Origin: Georgenia sp. M64
Lineage (GTDB): Bacteria > Actinomycetota > Actinomycetes > Actinomycetales > Actinomycetaceae
DNA: 64,000 nucleotides
Assembly: GCF_038049925.1 (NCBI RefSeq)
Contig: NZ_CP145809.1
Span: 3,258,599 to 3,322,598, forward strand
Direction of reading: 5' to 3'
Shown here one piece after another: positions 52,569 to 60,345 of this stretch; position 1 is the first letter of the stretch, and every line of letters starts with the position of its first letter. Below the pieces are notes generated by a model. That model saw only the letters and a program-made list of their open reading frames with translations. It was not told where the DNA came from and ran no database searches. A program made the translations under genes and the position numbers.

Positions 52569-53393
52569 GTGACCCCGACCGTGCGCGGAGCACGCATCCT
52601 CATCACCGGCGCGAGCCGCGGCATGGGCCGCCTCTTCGCCGAGCGCGCCGCCGCCGAGGGGGCTGCCGCGCTCGCCCTGTGGGGCCGCGACGCGGACGCC
52701 CTCGCCGAGGTCGCGGCAAGCATCGCCCGGCCGGGTCTGCGCGTGCGCACCGACGTCGTCGACCTGGAGGACCTGGCCGGCCTCGACGCCGCGGCCGAGG
52801 CGGTGCTCGCGGACCTCGGCGGCCTCGACGTCCTCGTCAACAACGCCGGGGTCATCACGGGCAACCGCTACTACTGGGAGCTCGAGCCGGCTGCGGTGAG
52901 CCACACCCTGCGGGTCAATACCCTGGCCCCCATGCACCTCGTCTCCCGCCTGCTGCCCGCGATGCTGGCGGAGCCCGGCCGGGCCAAGCGCATCCTCAAC
53001 GTGGCCTCGGCCGCGGGCATCGTGCCCAACCCGCGGATGTCGGTCTACGCGGCGTCCAAGGCGGCGATGCTGAGCTGGTCCGACACGCTGCGGCTCGAGC
53101 TCGAGCAGGCCGGTCACCGCCACGTCAGCGTGACGACGTTCAGCCCGTCGTATGTCGCCACCGGGATGTTCTCGGGCACCAGGCCCGTAGCGCTCACCCC
53201 GGTCCTGACGCCCGAACGGGCCGTGGACCGCGCCTGGCGCGGGATGCTCGCCGGCCGGGCGCACGTGGTCACCCCGGCCATGGTCCTCGTCGCGCGGGCC
53301 GCCCGGGGCGCGCTGCCGACGCGTGCCTGGGACCGGCTGGCACGGACCTTCGGGGTCCACCGGTCGATGGACGGGTTCGCCGGCCGCCACTGA
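52569..53393 (+). CDS. SDR family oxidoreductase
   Basis: 274-aa classical short-chain dehydrogenase. Cofactor motif TGASRGMG, NNAG at mid-protein, catalytic serine in LNVASAAGIV and YAASK. The C-terminal extension (residues about 215-274) has a hydrophobic segment PAMVLVARAARGALPTRAWDRLARTFGV, typical of actinobacterial SDRs acting on lipids or steroid-like substrates, so it may be membrane-associated. The start is the GTG at 52569 with GGAGG 5 nt upstream. It follows pmt by 47 nt in the same direction, with a CACAAT box in the gap, so it may or may not share the pmt transcript. Confidence 0.88.
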   Translation: MTPTVRGARILITGASRGMGRLFAERAAAEGAAALALWGRDADALAEVAASIARPGLRVRTDVVDLEDLAGLDAAAEAVLADLGGLDVLVNNAGVITGNRYYWELEPAAVSHTLRVNTLAPMHLVSRLLPAMLAEPGRAKRILNVASAAGIVPNPRMSVYAASKAAMLSWSDTLRLELEQAGHRHVSVTTFSPSYVATGMFSGTRPVALTPVLTPERAVDRAWRGMLAGRAHVVTPAMVLVARAARGALPTRAWDRLARTFGVHRSMDGFAGRH

Positions 53394-53436
53394 CCGCTCC
53401 GCGGGGGCACCACCGGGTCGACGTCCCGCGGCCGCC

Positions 53437-53542
53437 CCACGGGGTCAACCGGCGACACCCATCACCGCGTCAACCGGCTCCCCCACGAGGTCACCTGCCA
53501 CCCACACGGGTCAGCCGGCTCCACCCACACGGGTCACCCAGA
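53437..53542. repeat. Degenerate GTCAACCGGC repeats between convergent genes
   Basis: GTCA(A/G)CCGGC-like decamers recur at 53444, 53469, 53490, 53510 and 53533 with spacing of 20-25 nt and intervening CCACCCACAC-like spacers. The run extends into the last codons of the dtxR gene. Confidence 0.6.
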
Positions 53543-54188
53543 CGGCGCCGGCCGCGGGCAGGCCGATCTCGGCGGGAGCGCCGCCGTCCACCCGGACGCT
53601 GACCGTGCCGGCGAACTCCCGGCGCTCGAGCACCTCGAGCTCGGTGTCGAGGGCGACCCCGAGGTCGGCGAAGTAGCGCAGCACCTGGGGGTCGTCGTCG
53701 GAGATCCGCGCCACCCGCACCAGTGAGCCGTCGGGCGCGCGGTCGAGCGGGGCGGCGGGCGGTGCGGGCACGGTGCCGTCCGCCGTCGGGATCGGGTCGC
53801 CGTGCGGGTCGCGCTCGGGATGACCGAGCCGGGCGTCGAGGGCGTCCACGAGGCGGTCGGAGACGGCGTGCTCGAGCACCTCGGCCTCGTCGTGCACCTC
53901 GTCCCAGGCGTAGCCGAGCTCGGCGACGAGGAAGGTCTCGAGGATCCGGTGCCGTCGCACCATCCCCAGGGCGGCGGTCCGGCCGGCCGCCGTCAGCTGG
54001 ATCGAGCCGTACCGGGCATGGGTGAGCAGGCCCTGCGCGGTGAGCTTCTTGACCGCCTCGGAGACGGTGGAGGGCGAGTTGCCGAGCTTGCGGGCGAGCA
54101 TGGTGGTGGTCACCGGGTCGTCGGACCACTCCTGGGCGGACCAGATGACCTTGAGGTAGTCCTCGGTGGCAGGCGTGAGCTCGGGCAC
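53511..54188 (-). CDS. DtxR/MntR family metal-dependent regulator
   Basis: 225-aa iron- or manganese-dependent repressor. N-terminal winged helix (TPATEDYLKVIWSAQEWSDDPVTTTMLARKLGNSPSTVSEAVKKLTAQGLLTHARYGSIQLTAAG), then the metal-binding/dimerisation domain with RRHRILETFLVAELGYAWDEVHDEAEVLEHAVSD and HPERDPHGDPIP, and a C-terminal SH3-like FeoA domain. It is divergent from mntH, whose promoter carries a palindromic site, so it is probably the manganese regulator MntR. GTG start at 54188; TAGCGT ends 6 nt upstream, so the mRNA is probably leaderless. Confidence 0.93.
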   Translation of the reverse strand: MPELTPATEDYLKVIWSAQEWSDDPVTTTMLARKLGNSPSTVSEAVKKLTAQGLLTHARYGSIQLTAAGRTAALGMVRRHRILETFLVAELGYAWDEVHDEAEVLEHAVSDRLVDALDARLGHPERDPHGDPIPTADGTVPAPPAAPLDRAPDGSLVRVARISDDDPQVLRYFADLGVALDTELEVLERREFAGTVSVRVDGGAPAEIGLPAAGAVWVTRVGGAG

Positions 54189-54194
54189 GACGCC

Positions 54195-54200
54195 ACGCTA
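54195..54200 (-). promoter_or_regulatory. Leaderless-type -10 box of dtxR-family gene
   Basis: TAGCGT on the minus strand, 6 nt before the GTG start at 54188. Confidence 0.5.
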
Positions 54201-54274
54201 CGCGAACCGGACATCACCGGGCCCTCCCGCTCGGGTTCGCTCGACCGCGGCCTTGCCGCAGCGCACCGAGTGTG

Positions 54275-54315
54275 ACGTTGTTGCGGCCCCGAGGCCTCCG
54301 GAACAACAACAACGT
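54275..54315. repeat. Inverted repeat with CAA-rich arms
   Basis: ACGTTGTTG (54275-54283) and CAACAACGT (54307-54315) are exact complements around a 23-nt GC-rich centre that itself pairs (CGG...CCG). It lies in the 289-nt divergent dtxR-mntH gap and stands out by AT content. Confidence 0.75.
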
Positions 54316-54344
54316 CCCACTCGGCGGGCTGGGCGCAACAGCAC

Positions 54345-54414
54345 GCCGGGCGCGACAGCGGGCCGGGCGCGACAGCGGGCCGGGCGCGACGGCGGACCGG
54401 GCGCGCGACAGCGG
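54345..54414. repeat. 17-bp tandem repeat, four copies
   Basis: GCCGGGCGCGACAGCGG at 54345-54361 and 54362-54378, with one change at 54379-54395 and a 2-bp insertion in the fourth copy (54396-54414). It lies upstream of the mntH promoter. Confidence 0.9.
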
Positions 54415-54441
54415 GTCCCACCGCGCCTGCTCGTGGTTCAC

Positions 54442-54461
54442 TAGGGTTTCGGCGAGCCGAA
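54442..54461 (+). promoter_or_regulatory. mntH -10 box and overlapping palindromic operator
   Basis: TAGGGT (54442-54447) abuts TTCGGCGAGCCGAA (54448-54461), a 14-bp palindrome with 2-nt centre. Position at the transcription start and similarity in layout to DtxR/MntR boxes make it the likely site for the divergently encoded regulator. Confidence 0.6.
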
Positions 54462-54477
54462 CTTCAACCAGAGGGGT

Positions 54478-55716
54478 ATGCGAAACATGGTGACCGACGT
54501 CCGAGCACGTCCCCGCCGGACGCTGCCTCTTCTCGGGCCCGCGTTCGTCGCGGCGGTGGCCTACGTCGACCCCGGGAACGTCGCGGCCAACATCACCGCC
54601 GGCGCCCGTTACGGCTTCCTCCTCGTGTGGGTGATCGTCGTCGCGAACGCCATGGCCGTCCTCGTCCAGTACCAGTCGGCGAAGCTGGGACTCGTCACGG
54701 GCCGGACCATGCCCGAGCTGCTCGGGGAGCGGCTGCGCCGCCCGGCTCGACTGGCCTTCTGGGGGCAGGCCGAGCTCGTCGCGGCCGCCACGGACCTCGC
54801 GGAGATCATCGGCGGCGCCATCGCCCTGTACCTGCTGTTCGGGACGCCGCTGCTCGTCGGCGGGGTGATCGTCGGCGCGGTCTCCATGCTGCTCCTGGCT
54901 GTCCAGACCTACTTCGGCCAGCGCCGCTACGAGTTCGTCATCATCGCTTTCCTCCTCGTCATCACCGCGGGCTTCCTCTCCGGTCTGATCGCCGACCCGC
55001 CGTCGGCCGCCGACGTCGCCGGCGGCCTGGTCCCCCGCTTCGCCGGCACCGACTCCGTCCTGCTCGCCGCCAGCATGCTCGGGGCCACGGTCATGCCCCA
55101 CGCCATCTACGTGCACTCCGACCTCGTGCGCGAGCGCCACCTCGTCGAGGGCCCGCCCACCGAGACCGTCCACCTCCTGCGCGCCACCCGCGTGGACGTC
55201 CTCGCCGCCCTCGTCCTGGCCGGCGCGGTCAACCTCGCGATGCTCCTCCTGGCCGCGACCAGCCTGCGGGGGGTGCCCGGGACGGACAGCATCGAGGGCG
55301 CGCACGGCGCGATCGTCGCCGCGCTCGGGCCGGGGATCGGCCTGGTCTTCGCCATCGGGCTGCTCGCCTCGGGGCTCGCGTCGACGTCGGTGGGCAGCTA
55401 CGCCGGGTCGACCATCATGGCCGGGCTGCTGCGGCGCCGGATCCCCATCGCCCTGCGCCGGGCGATCACGATGATCCCGGCCCTGGTCCTCCTCGGCCTC
55501 GACGTCGACCCGACCTGGGCGCTGGTCATCAGCCAGGTCGTCCTCAGCTTCGGCATCCCCTTCGCCCTCGTGCCGCTCCTGCGCCTGACCTCCGACCGGT
55601 CCCTCATGGGCGCCGCCGCGAACACCGCGCTCATGCGCTGGGCGATGACGGTCGTCGTCCTGCTCATCTCGGCGCTCAACGTCACGCTGGTCGTGCTCAC
55701 CGTCAGGGGGTCGTGA
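54478..55716 (+). CDS. mntH: Nramp family divalent metal transporter MntH
   Basis: 412-aa proton-coupled Mn2+ (Fe2+) importer with eleven helices. The metal-binding motifs are present: AYVDPGNVAANI in helix 1 and LGATVMPHAIYVHSDLV in helix 6. The ATG at 54478 is only 1 nt after GAGGGG; the next in-frame ATG at 54487 gives a more normal spacing and may be the true start. Transcription is likely repressed at high Mn by the neighbouring DtxR-family protein through the palindrome at 54448-54461. The 3' end overlaps the convergent P-type ATPase gene by 14 nt. Confidence 0.94.
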   Translation: MRNMVTDVRARPRRTLPLLGPAFVAAVAYVDPGNVAANITAGARYGFLLVWVIVVANAMAVLVQYQSAKLGLVTGRTMPELLGERLRRPARLAFWGQAELVAAATDLAEIIGGAIALYLLFGTPLLVGGVIVGAVSMLLLAVQTYFGQRRYEFVIIAFLLVITAGFLSGLIADPPSAADVAGGLVPRFAGTDSVLLAASMLGATVMPHAIYVHSDLVRERHLVEGPPTETVHLLRATRVDVLAALVLAGAVNLAMLLLAATSLRGVPGTDSIEGAHGAIVAALGPGIGLVFAIGLLASGLASTSVGSYAGSTIMAGLLRRRIPIALRRAITMIPALVLLGLDVDPTWALVISQVVLSFGIPFALVPLLRLTSDRSLMGAAANTALMRWAMTVVVLLISALNVTLVVLTVRGS

Positions 55717-57718
55717 GCGCGGGCGTCCGCGCACCGGGTGCCGCGTGGTCGCCGGCGGGCAGGAGCTCCTCCTCGGCCCGCTCGGCGGCGCCCGGGCGCG
55801 AGGCGAGGAGCGCCCACAGGATGCACGCGAGGTCGACCCCCTCCTGGGTCCACGCCCCGACGATCGCCGGGAGCAGCCCGACCGCGGCGACCACCATGAG
55901 CCCCACGGAGAGCGCCACGCCCAGGCCGATGGCCTGCCACGCCACTCGCATCGTGCGGCGCCCGATCTGGACCGCACGGACGGTGCGGGCGAGGTCGTCG
56001 AGCATGATGACGACGTCGGCGGACTCGCTCGCCGCCGTCGAGCCCCGCGCCCCCATGGCCACGCCGACGTCGGCGACGGCGAGCACCGGGGCGTCGTTGA
56101 CCCCGTCGCCGACCATCATCACCGGCCGGTCGCGCAGCCCGCGGACCGCCTCGACCTTGTGCTCGGGGAGGAGCTCGGCGCGGACGTCGTCGATCCCGAT
56201 CGCCGCGCCGATGTGCCGGGCGGTGGCCTCGGCGTCACCGGTGAGCATGACGGTGGTCCGGACGCCGGCGCGGTGCAGGGCGGCGAGGGTCGCCGGGGTC
56301 TCACCGCGCACCCGGTCGGCGAGCCAGACCGTTCCCGCGTACCGCCCGTCGACGCCGACGTGCACCGCGGTGCGGCCGGGCGCCAGAGTGCTCCCGGGCG
56401 CGGACCCGGGACCGGGCGCCGACCCAGCACCCAGCGCGGACCCGGAACCGGGCGCGGACCCGGGACCGATCGCGGACCCGTTCTCGGGCGCACGTGCCAC
56501 AGGACGATCGGTGACCTCGGCCGCGACGAAGGCCTCCTTCCCGACGACGACCCGCCGGCCCGCCACCGTGGCCCGGACCCCGTGGGCGGTGGTCTCCTCG
56601 ACCTCGGTCGCGTGGCGCAGAGGCAGCCCGCGCTCCCGGGCCGCGGCCACGACGGCGGCCGCCAACGGGTGGGTGGAGTACTGCTCGACGGCGGCGACGA
56701 GCCCGAGGAGCTCGTCCGGCCCGAGCCATGGCCCGGGGAGCACGGCGGCCACCTCGGGCCTGCCGTAGGTGAGGGTGCCGGTCTTGTCGAAGGCGGCCGT
56801 GCGTACCCGGGACAGCTGCTCGAGGGTGCCGCCGTTCTTGACGATGATGCCGCCCAGCGCCGCCCGGGACATGCCGGCCATGAACGCCACCGGCGCGGCG
56901 ATGATGAGCGGGCAGGGGGTGGCGACGACGAGCACCTCGGCGAACCGCACCGGGTCCCCGGACACCGCCCACGCCGTCGCCGCGATGCCCAGGCTCACGA
57001 GGGTGAAGGGGACGGCGACCCGGTCGGCGAGGCGGACGAACGGCGCCTTCGAGCCCTGCGCCTGGCGGACCAGCTCGATGATGCGCTGGTACTGGGAGTC
57101 GGCAGCCGCGGCCGTGGCACGCATGCGCACCACCTCGCGCCCGTTGACCGAGCCGGAGAGGAGCGAGTCACCGCGACCATGCTCCACCGGCAGCGACTCG
57201 CCCGTGAGGGACGACTCGTCGAGGTACGCACCGGCGGAGGTGAGCACGCCGTCGACGGGGACGATCTCGCCGGGCTTGACGAGCAGCTCGTCACCGGCGT
57301 GGACGCGCGCGACGGGCACGTCGGCCACCGAGCCGTCGGCGGCGACGAGGTGGGCGATGACGGGTGCCCGCTCGAGGAGGGCGGACAGCTCACGCCGCGC
57401 GCGGCCGGCGGCGTAGTCCTCCAGCGCCTCGCCGCCCGCGAGCATGAGGCACACGACCAGGGCCGCCCAGTGCTCCCCCACCGCGACGGTCGCGCCGATC
57501 GCGGTGACCGCCAGCACGTCGACGCCGTACGTGCCGGCGCGCAGGTCGGCCACCATCGCGCGGGCCTGCCGCAGGGCGACGGCGACGGCGAAGACGGTGA
57601 GGAGCCAGCGGGCGAGGAGTGGCTGGCCACCGACCTCGAGCACCGCGCCGACGGCACCGACGGCGACCGTCGCGGCGACGAGCGGGTAGCCCCGGAAGAA
57701 CCGCACGAGCGGGCCCAT
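55703..57718 (-). CDS. Heavy-metal translocating P1B-type ATPase
   Basis: 671-aa metal pump. There is no N-terminal heavy-metal-associated domain; the protein starts directly with two helices. Actuator motif SSLTGESLPVEHG, transmembrane metal motif ATPCPLIIAAPVAFMAGMSRAA, phosphorylation site DKTGTLTYG with Asp311, and hinge GDGVNDAPVLAVADVGVAMG are intact. The TPCP motif replaces the usual CPC, so the specificity is not the classical Cu/Zn type. A low-complexity Gly/Ser/Ala/Pro insert of about 35 residues, made of GSAPG-like repeats, lies in the nucleotide-binding domain (DNA about 56385-56485). Neighbouring mntH and the DtxR regulator suggest a manganese or related efflux role, but this is inference. 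Confidence 0.9.
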   Translation of the reverse strand: MGPLVRFFRGYPLVAATVAVGAVGAVLEVGGQPLLARWLLTVFAVAVALRQARAMVADLRAGTYGVDVLAVTAIGATVAVGEHWAALVVCLMLAGGEALEDYAAGRARRELSALLERAPVIAHLVAADGSVADVPVARVHAGDELLVKPGEIVPVDGVLTSAGAYLDESSLTGESLPVEHGRGDSLLSGSVNGREVVRMRATAAAADSQYQRIIELVRQAQGSKAPFVRLADRVAVPFTLVSLGIAATAWAVSGDPVRFAEVLVVATPCPLIIAAPVAFMAGMSRAALGGIIVKNGGTLEQLSRVRTAAFDKTGTLTYGRPEVAAVLPGPWLGPDELLGLVAAVEQYSTHPLAAAVVAAARERGLPLRHATEVEETTAHGVRATVAGRRVVVGKEAFVAAEVTDRPVARAPENGSAIGPGSAPGSGSALGAGSAPGPGSAPGSTLAPGRTAVHVGVDGRYAGTVWLADRVRGETPATLAALHRAGVRTTVMLTGDAEATARHIGAAIGIDDVRAELLPEHKVEAVRGLRDRPVMMVGDGVNDAPVLAVADVGVAMGARGSTAASESADVVIMLDDLARTVRAVQIGRRTMRVAWQAIGLGVALSVGLMVVAAVGLLPAIVGAWTQEGVDLACILWALLASRPGAAERAEEELLPAGDHAAPGARTPALTTP

Positions 57719-57844
57719 GCCCTCAGTGTCCGGCGGGGCGGGGCGGCGGTCCAGCAAGGAGAGGCTGCCCTTGGCTCCGGCACAGCAGGAAGGCGGGCCG
57801 TGAGCTCGCGCTCACGGCCCGCCCTGTGGGGGTGCTGAGCTGCC

Positions 57845-58408
57845 TCAGTCGTCGCTGTCGTCGGCGGACGGGGCCGAGGCTGCGGACCCGGTCGAGGCGG
57901 CGGACCTCGCTGACTTCGCGGACGCCGCGGACTGCATCGAGGCGGCTGACGGCATCGAGACTGCGGACCGCGCGGACGGCGCGGAGACCGTGCTCGGGGC
58001 GGAGGCGGGCGACGGCCCGCTCGGCGCGGAGTGCGGCGCGGTGGTGGCGGCCGTCGACGTTGTCGACGCGACGTCGGCCGTGGCGGCGGAGCCGACGGTT
58101 GCTGCCGAGCCGGACGTGGCGGCGGAGCCGGAGGTGACCGCCGAGCCGGTGGTCGTCGCCGATCCCGCGGTGAGGGAGGCAGGGTCGGTGGCGCGCTCGT
58201 CGGTCGCAGCGACGACGTCGACAGGCCCGGTGATGGGCGCCTTGCCGGGGAGCACGAGCTCCTGCTTGGTCACCGGCGCCGCGATGGACACCGGTGCGAT
58301 GGCGTCGGAGTCGTCCGTGGCCGGGTTCGCGGCGGCGACTCCGAGCCCACCGACCACGCCGAGGGCTCCGAGAGTGCCGCCTGCGATCCAGAGCCGTCTC
58401 GTGTCCAT
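57845..58408 (-). CDS. Ser/Ala-rich exported protein of unknown function
   Basis: 187-aa protein. A short basic start and one hydrophobic segment (LWIAGGTLGALGVVGGLGVAAA) form a signal peptide or anchor. After about 50 ordinary residues the protein turns into Ser/Ala/Thr/Gly repeats (GSAATSGSAATVGSAAT, then PSAASMQSAASAKSARSAAS), ending in SADDSDD. I do not recognise a family. The composition is that of a wall-spanning stalk or O-mannosylated surface protein. ATG at 58408 with AGGAG 6 nt upstream supports translation. It lies between the metal ATPase and the aldehyde dehydrogenase on the same strand with separate spacing, so an operon is not obvious. Confidence 0.72.
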   Translation of the reverse strand: MDTRRLWIAGGTLGALGVVGGLGVAAANPATDDSDAIAPVSIAAPVTKQELVLPGKAPITGPVDVVAATDERATDPASLTAGSATTTGSAVTSGSAATSGSAATVGSAATADVASTTSTAATTAPHSAPSGPSPASAPSTVSAPSARSAVSMPSAASMQSAASAKSARSAASTGSAASAPSADDSDD

Positions 58409-58578
58409 GACCTTCTCCTGATGACGACCGCACCGGGCCGGCCCCCTGCGCCGGCCCGGTGCGGTCATTGGTGATGGGAACACTGTGGGGCACCCAGGTG
58501 AGAGCTGAAGGAACGCTTCATGAGGAAGTTCTCATCCGCCCCGAGCACGGGTGGCACGGCGCGGTCGTGGCGCGATCC

Positions 58579-60072
58579 TCAGGCGTACGGGTCGGCGATC
58601 CCGACGTAGACCGTCTCGAGGTACTCCTCGATGCCCTCGTGCGAGCCCTCCCGACCCAGACCGGACTGCTTGACGCCGCCGAAGGGCGCCGCGGGGTTGG
58701 AGATGACGCCGGAGTTGAGCCCGAGCATGCCCGTCTCGAGGACCTCGGCCATCCGGAGCCCGGTGTCCAGGCTCCTGGCGAAGACGAAGGAGATCAGGCC
58801 GAGCTCGGTGTCGTTGGCCATGGTCACCGCCTCCTCCTCGGTGGTGAAGGAGGTGATGGAGACGACCGGGCCGAAGATCTCCTCGCGGTGCAGCCGCGCC
58901 CGCGGACCGGCACCGGTGAGCACCGTGGGCGGGTAGAACCAGCCGGGCCCGTCGGGCACGGTGCCGCCGAGCAGCACACGGGCACCGTTGGCGACGGCGT
59001 CGTCGACGAGCTCGGCGACCTTGCTGCGCTGCTTCTCCTCGACCAGGGCACCGAGGGTGACGCCCTCCTGCACGCCGGGTCCGAGCCGGATCTCGCGCAC
59101 CTTGGCCACGAGCTTCTCGGTGAACTCCTCGACGAGCGAGCTGTGCACGAGGAACCGGTTGGCGGCGGTGCAGGCCTCGCCACCGTTGCGGAACTTCGCC
59201 GCCATCGCGCCGGCGACCGCGGCGTCGACGTCGGCGTCCTCCAGCACGAGGAACGGGGCGTTGCCGCCGAGCTCCATCGAGGTGCGCAGCACCTGGTCGG
59301 CCGCAGCGGCGAGCAGGTGCCGCCCGACCTCCGTGGAGCCGGTGAACGACAGCTTCCGGGTGCGGGGGTCCGTGAGCAGCGGACCGGTCGTCCCCCCCGC
59401 CTGTGAGGTGGGGATGACGTTGACGACGCCGGCCGGCACACCCGCCTCCGCGAGGATGTCGGCGAGGAGGAGGGACGTCAGCGGGGTGAGCCGGGCCGGC
59501 TTGAGCACCACCGTGCAGCCGGCCGCGAGCGCGGGGCCGATCTTGCGGGTGCCCATCGCCAGCGGGAAGTTCCACGGGGTGATGAGGACCGACGGGCCCA
59601 CGGGCCGCTTGGTCACCAGGACCCTGGAGCGACCGTCGGGGGCGATGGAGTACCGGCCCGGGGTGCGGACCGCCTCCTCGGCGAACCAGCGGAGGAACTC
59701 CGCCCCGTACGTCGCCTCCGCCCTGGCCTCGGCGAGGGGCTTGCCCATCTCGAGGGTCATGAGGAGCGCGAGGTCGTCGGCGCGGGCCGTGACCGTCTCG
59801 AACGCGCGCCGCAGGATCTCCGAGCGCTCGCGCGGGGCCGTGCGAGCCCAGGAGGCCTGGGCGCGGTGGGCGGCGTCGAGCGCGGCCAGGGCGTCGTCGG
59901 CGGTGGCGTCCGCGACCGTGGTGAGCACCTCGCCCGTCGCCGGGTCCTCGACGGCGAAGCGCCGTCCGCTGCTCGCGTCCCGCCAGGCGCCGTCGATGTA
60001 CAGGCCGGTGTTCAGGGACCCGAGCAGCGTCTCCGTGCGCCGGGTGATCTCCTGGGCGGTCGTCGTCGTCAT
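58579..60072 (-). CDS. Aldehyde dehydrogenase, succinate-semialdehyde dehydrogenase type
   Basis: 497-aa NAD(P)+-dependent aldehyde dehydrogenase, complete. Catalytic Glu267 is in SMELGGNAPF and the nucleophile Cys301 in NGGEACTAANRF; the cofactor loop FTGSTEVG and ITPWNFPLAM are present. The GabD-like pattern (KPLAEARAEATYGAEFLRWFAEEAVR) favours succinate semialdehyde, as in the GABA shunt, but no GABA aminotransferase is nearby, so substrate assignment is moderate. The ATG is preceded by GAGGAG. The gene is divergent from the MFS gene across a 273-nt G-rich gap. Confidence 0.9.
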   Translation of the reverse strand: MTTTTAQEITRRTETLLGSLNTGLYIDGAWRDASSGRRFAVEDPATGEVLTTVADATADDALAALDAAHRAQASWARTAPRERSEILRRAFETVTARADDLALLMTLEMGKPLAEARAEATYGAEFLRWFAEEAVRTPGRYSIAPDGRSRVLVTKRPVGPSVLITPWNFPLAMGTRKIGPALAAGCTVVLKPARLTPLTSLLLADILAEAGVPAGVVNVIPTSQAGGTTGPLLTDPRTRKLSFTGSTEVGRHLLAAAADQVLRTSMELGGNAPFLVLEDADVDAAVAGAMAAKFRNGGEACTAANRFLVHSSLVEEFTEKLVAKVREIRLGPGVQEGVTLGALVEEKQRSKVAELVDDAVANGARVLLGGTVPDGPGWFYPPTVLTGAGPRARLHREEIFGPVVSITSFTTEEEAVTMANDTELGLISFVFARSLDTGLRMAEVLETGMLGLNSGVISNPAAPFGGVKQSGLGREGSHEGIEEYLETVYVGIADPYA

Positions 60073-60263
60073 CGTGGGCTCCTCTCGTCCCCCTCGAGGC
60101 TAGCCGCGGGCGTCCGTGCGAGCAGGGCGAGCGGCGGCAGGGCGGGGAAGGGCGAGGGGCGGCGGGGCGGGAACGACGAGGGCGGGGCGGCCGGTGAGGG
60201 GACGATCAGGGCGAGAGACGGGCGCAGGCGGCGTCACCGCGGCAGGTCGACGCCGTTCCGCGC

Positions 60264-60269
60264 TACGGT
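60264..60269 (+). promoter_or_regulatory. Putative -10 box of MFS transporter gene
   Basis: TACGGT, 76 nt before the MFS start. The rest of the 273-nt divergent gap (60073-60345) is G-rich on the plus strand with several GGCGGGG runs; no gene is seen in it. Confidence 0.4.
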
Positions 60270-60345
60270 GACGGCGGCGGCCGTCCGGAACGCCCGACAT
60301 GTCCCGCCCGCCGCCGCACCGCCGCGGCACGACCCAGGAGAGGCG

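Noticed and set aside
52569-53393. Fusion of pmt and the following SDR as one long protein
   Set aside because: A much longer frame covers both on the plus strand, but the pmt stop and a separate GTG with GGAGG show two genes in different frames.
60073-60345. G-quadruplex or small gene in the G-rich divergent gap
   Set aside because: Runs of G are present, but the whole genome is G-rich and the runs are not regularly spaced. No coding frame with a start signal is seen.
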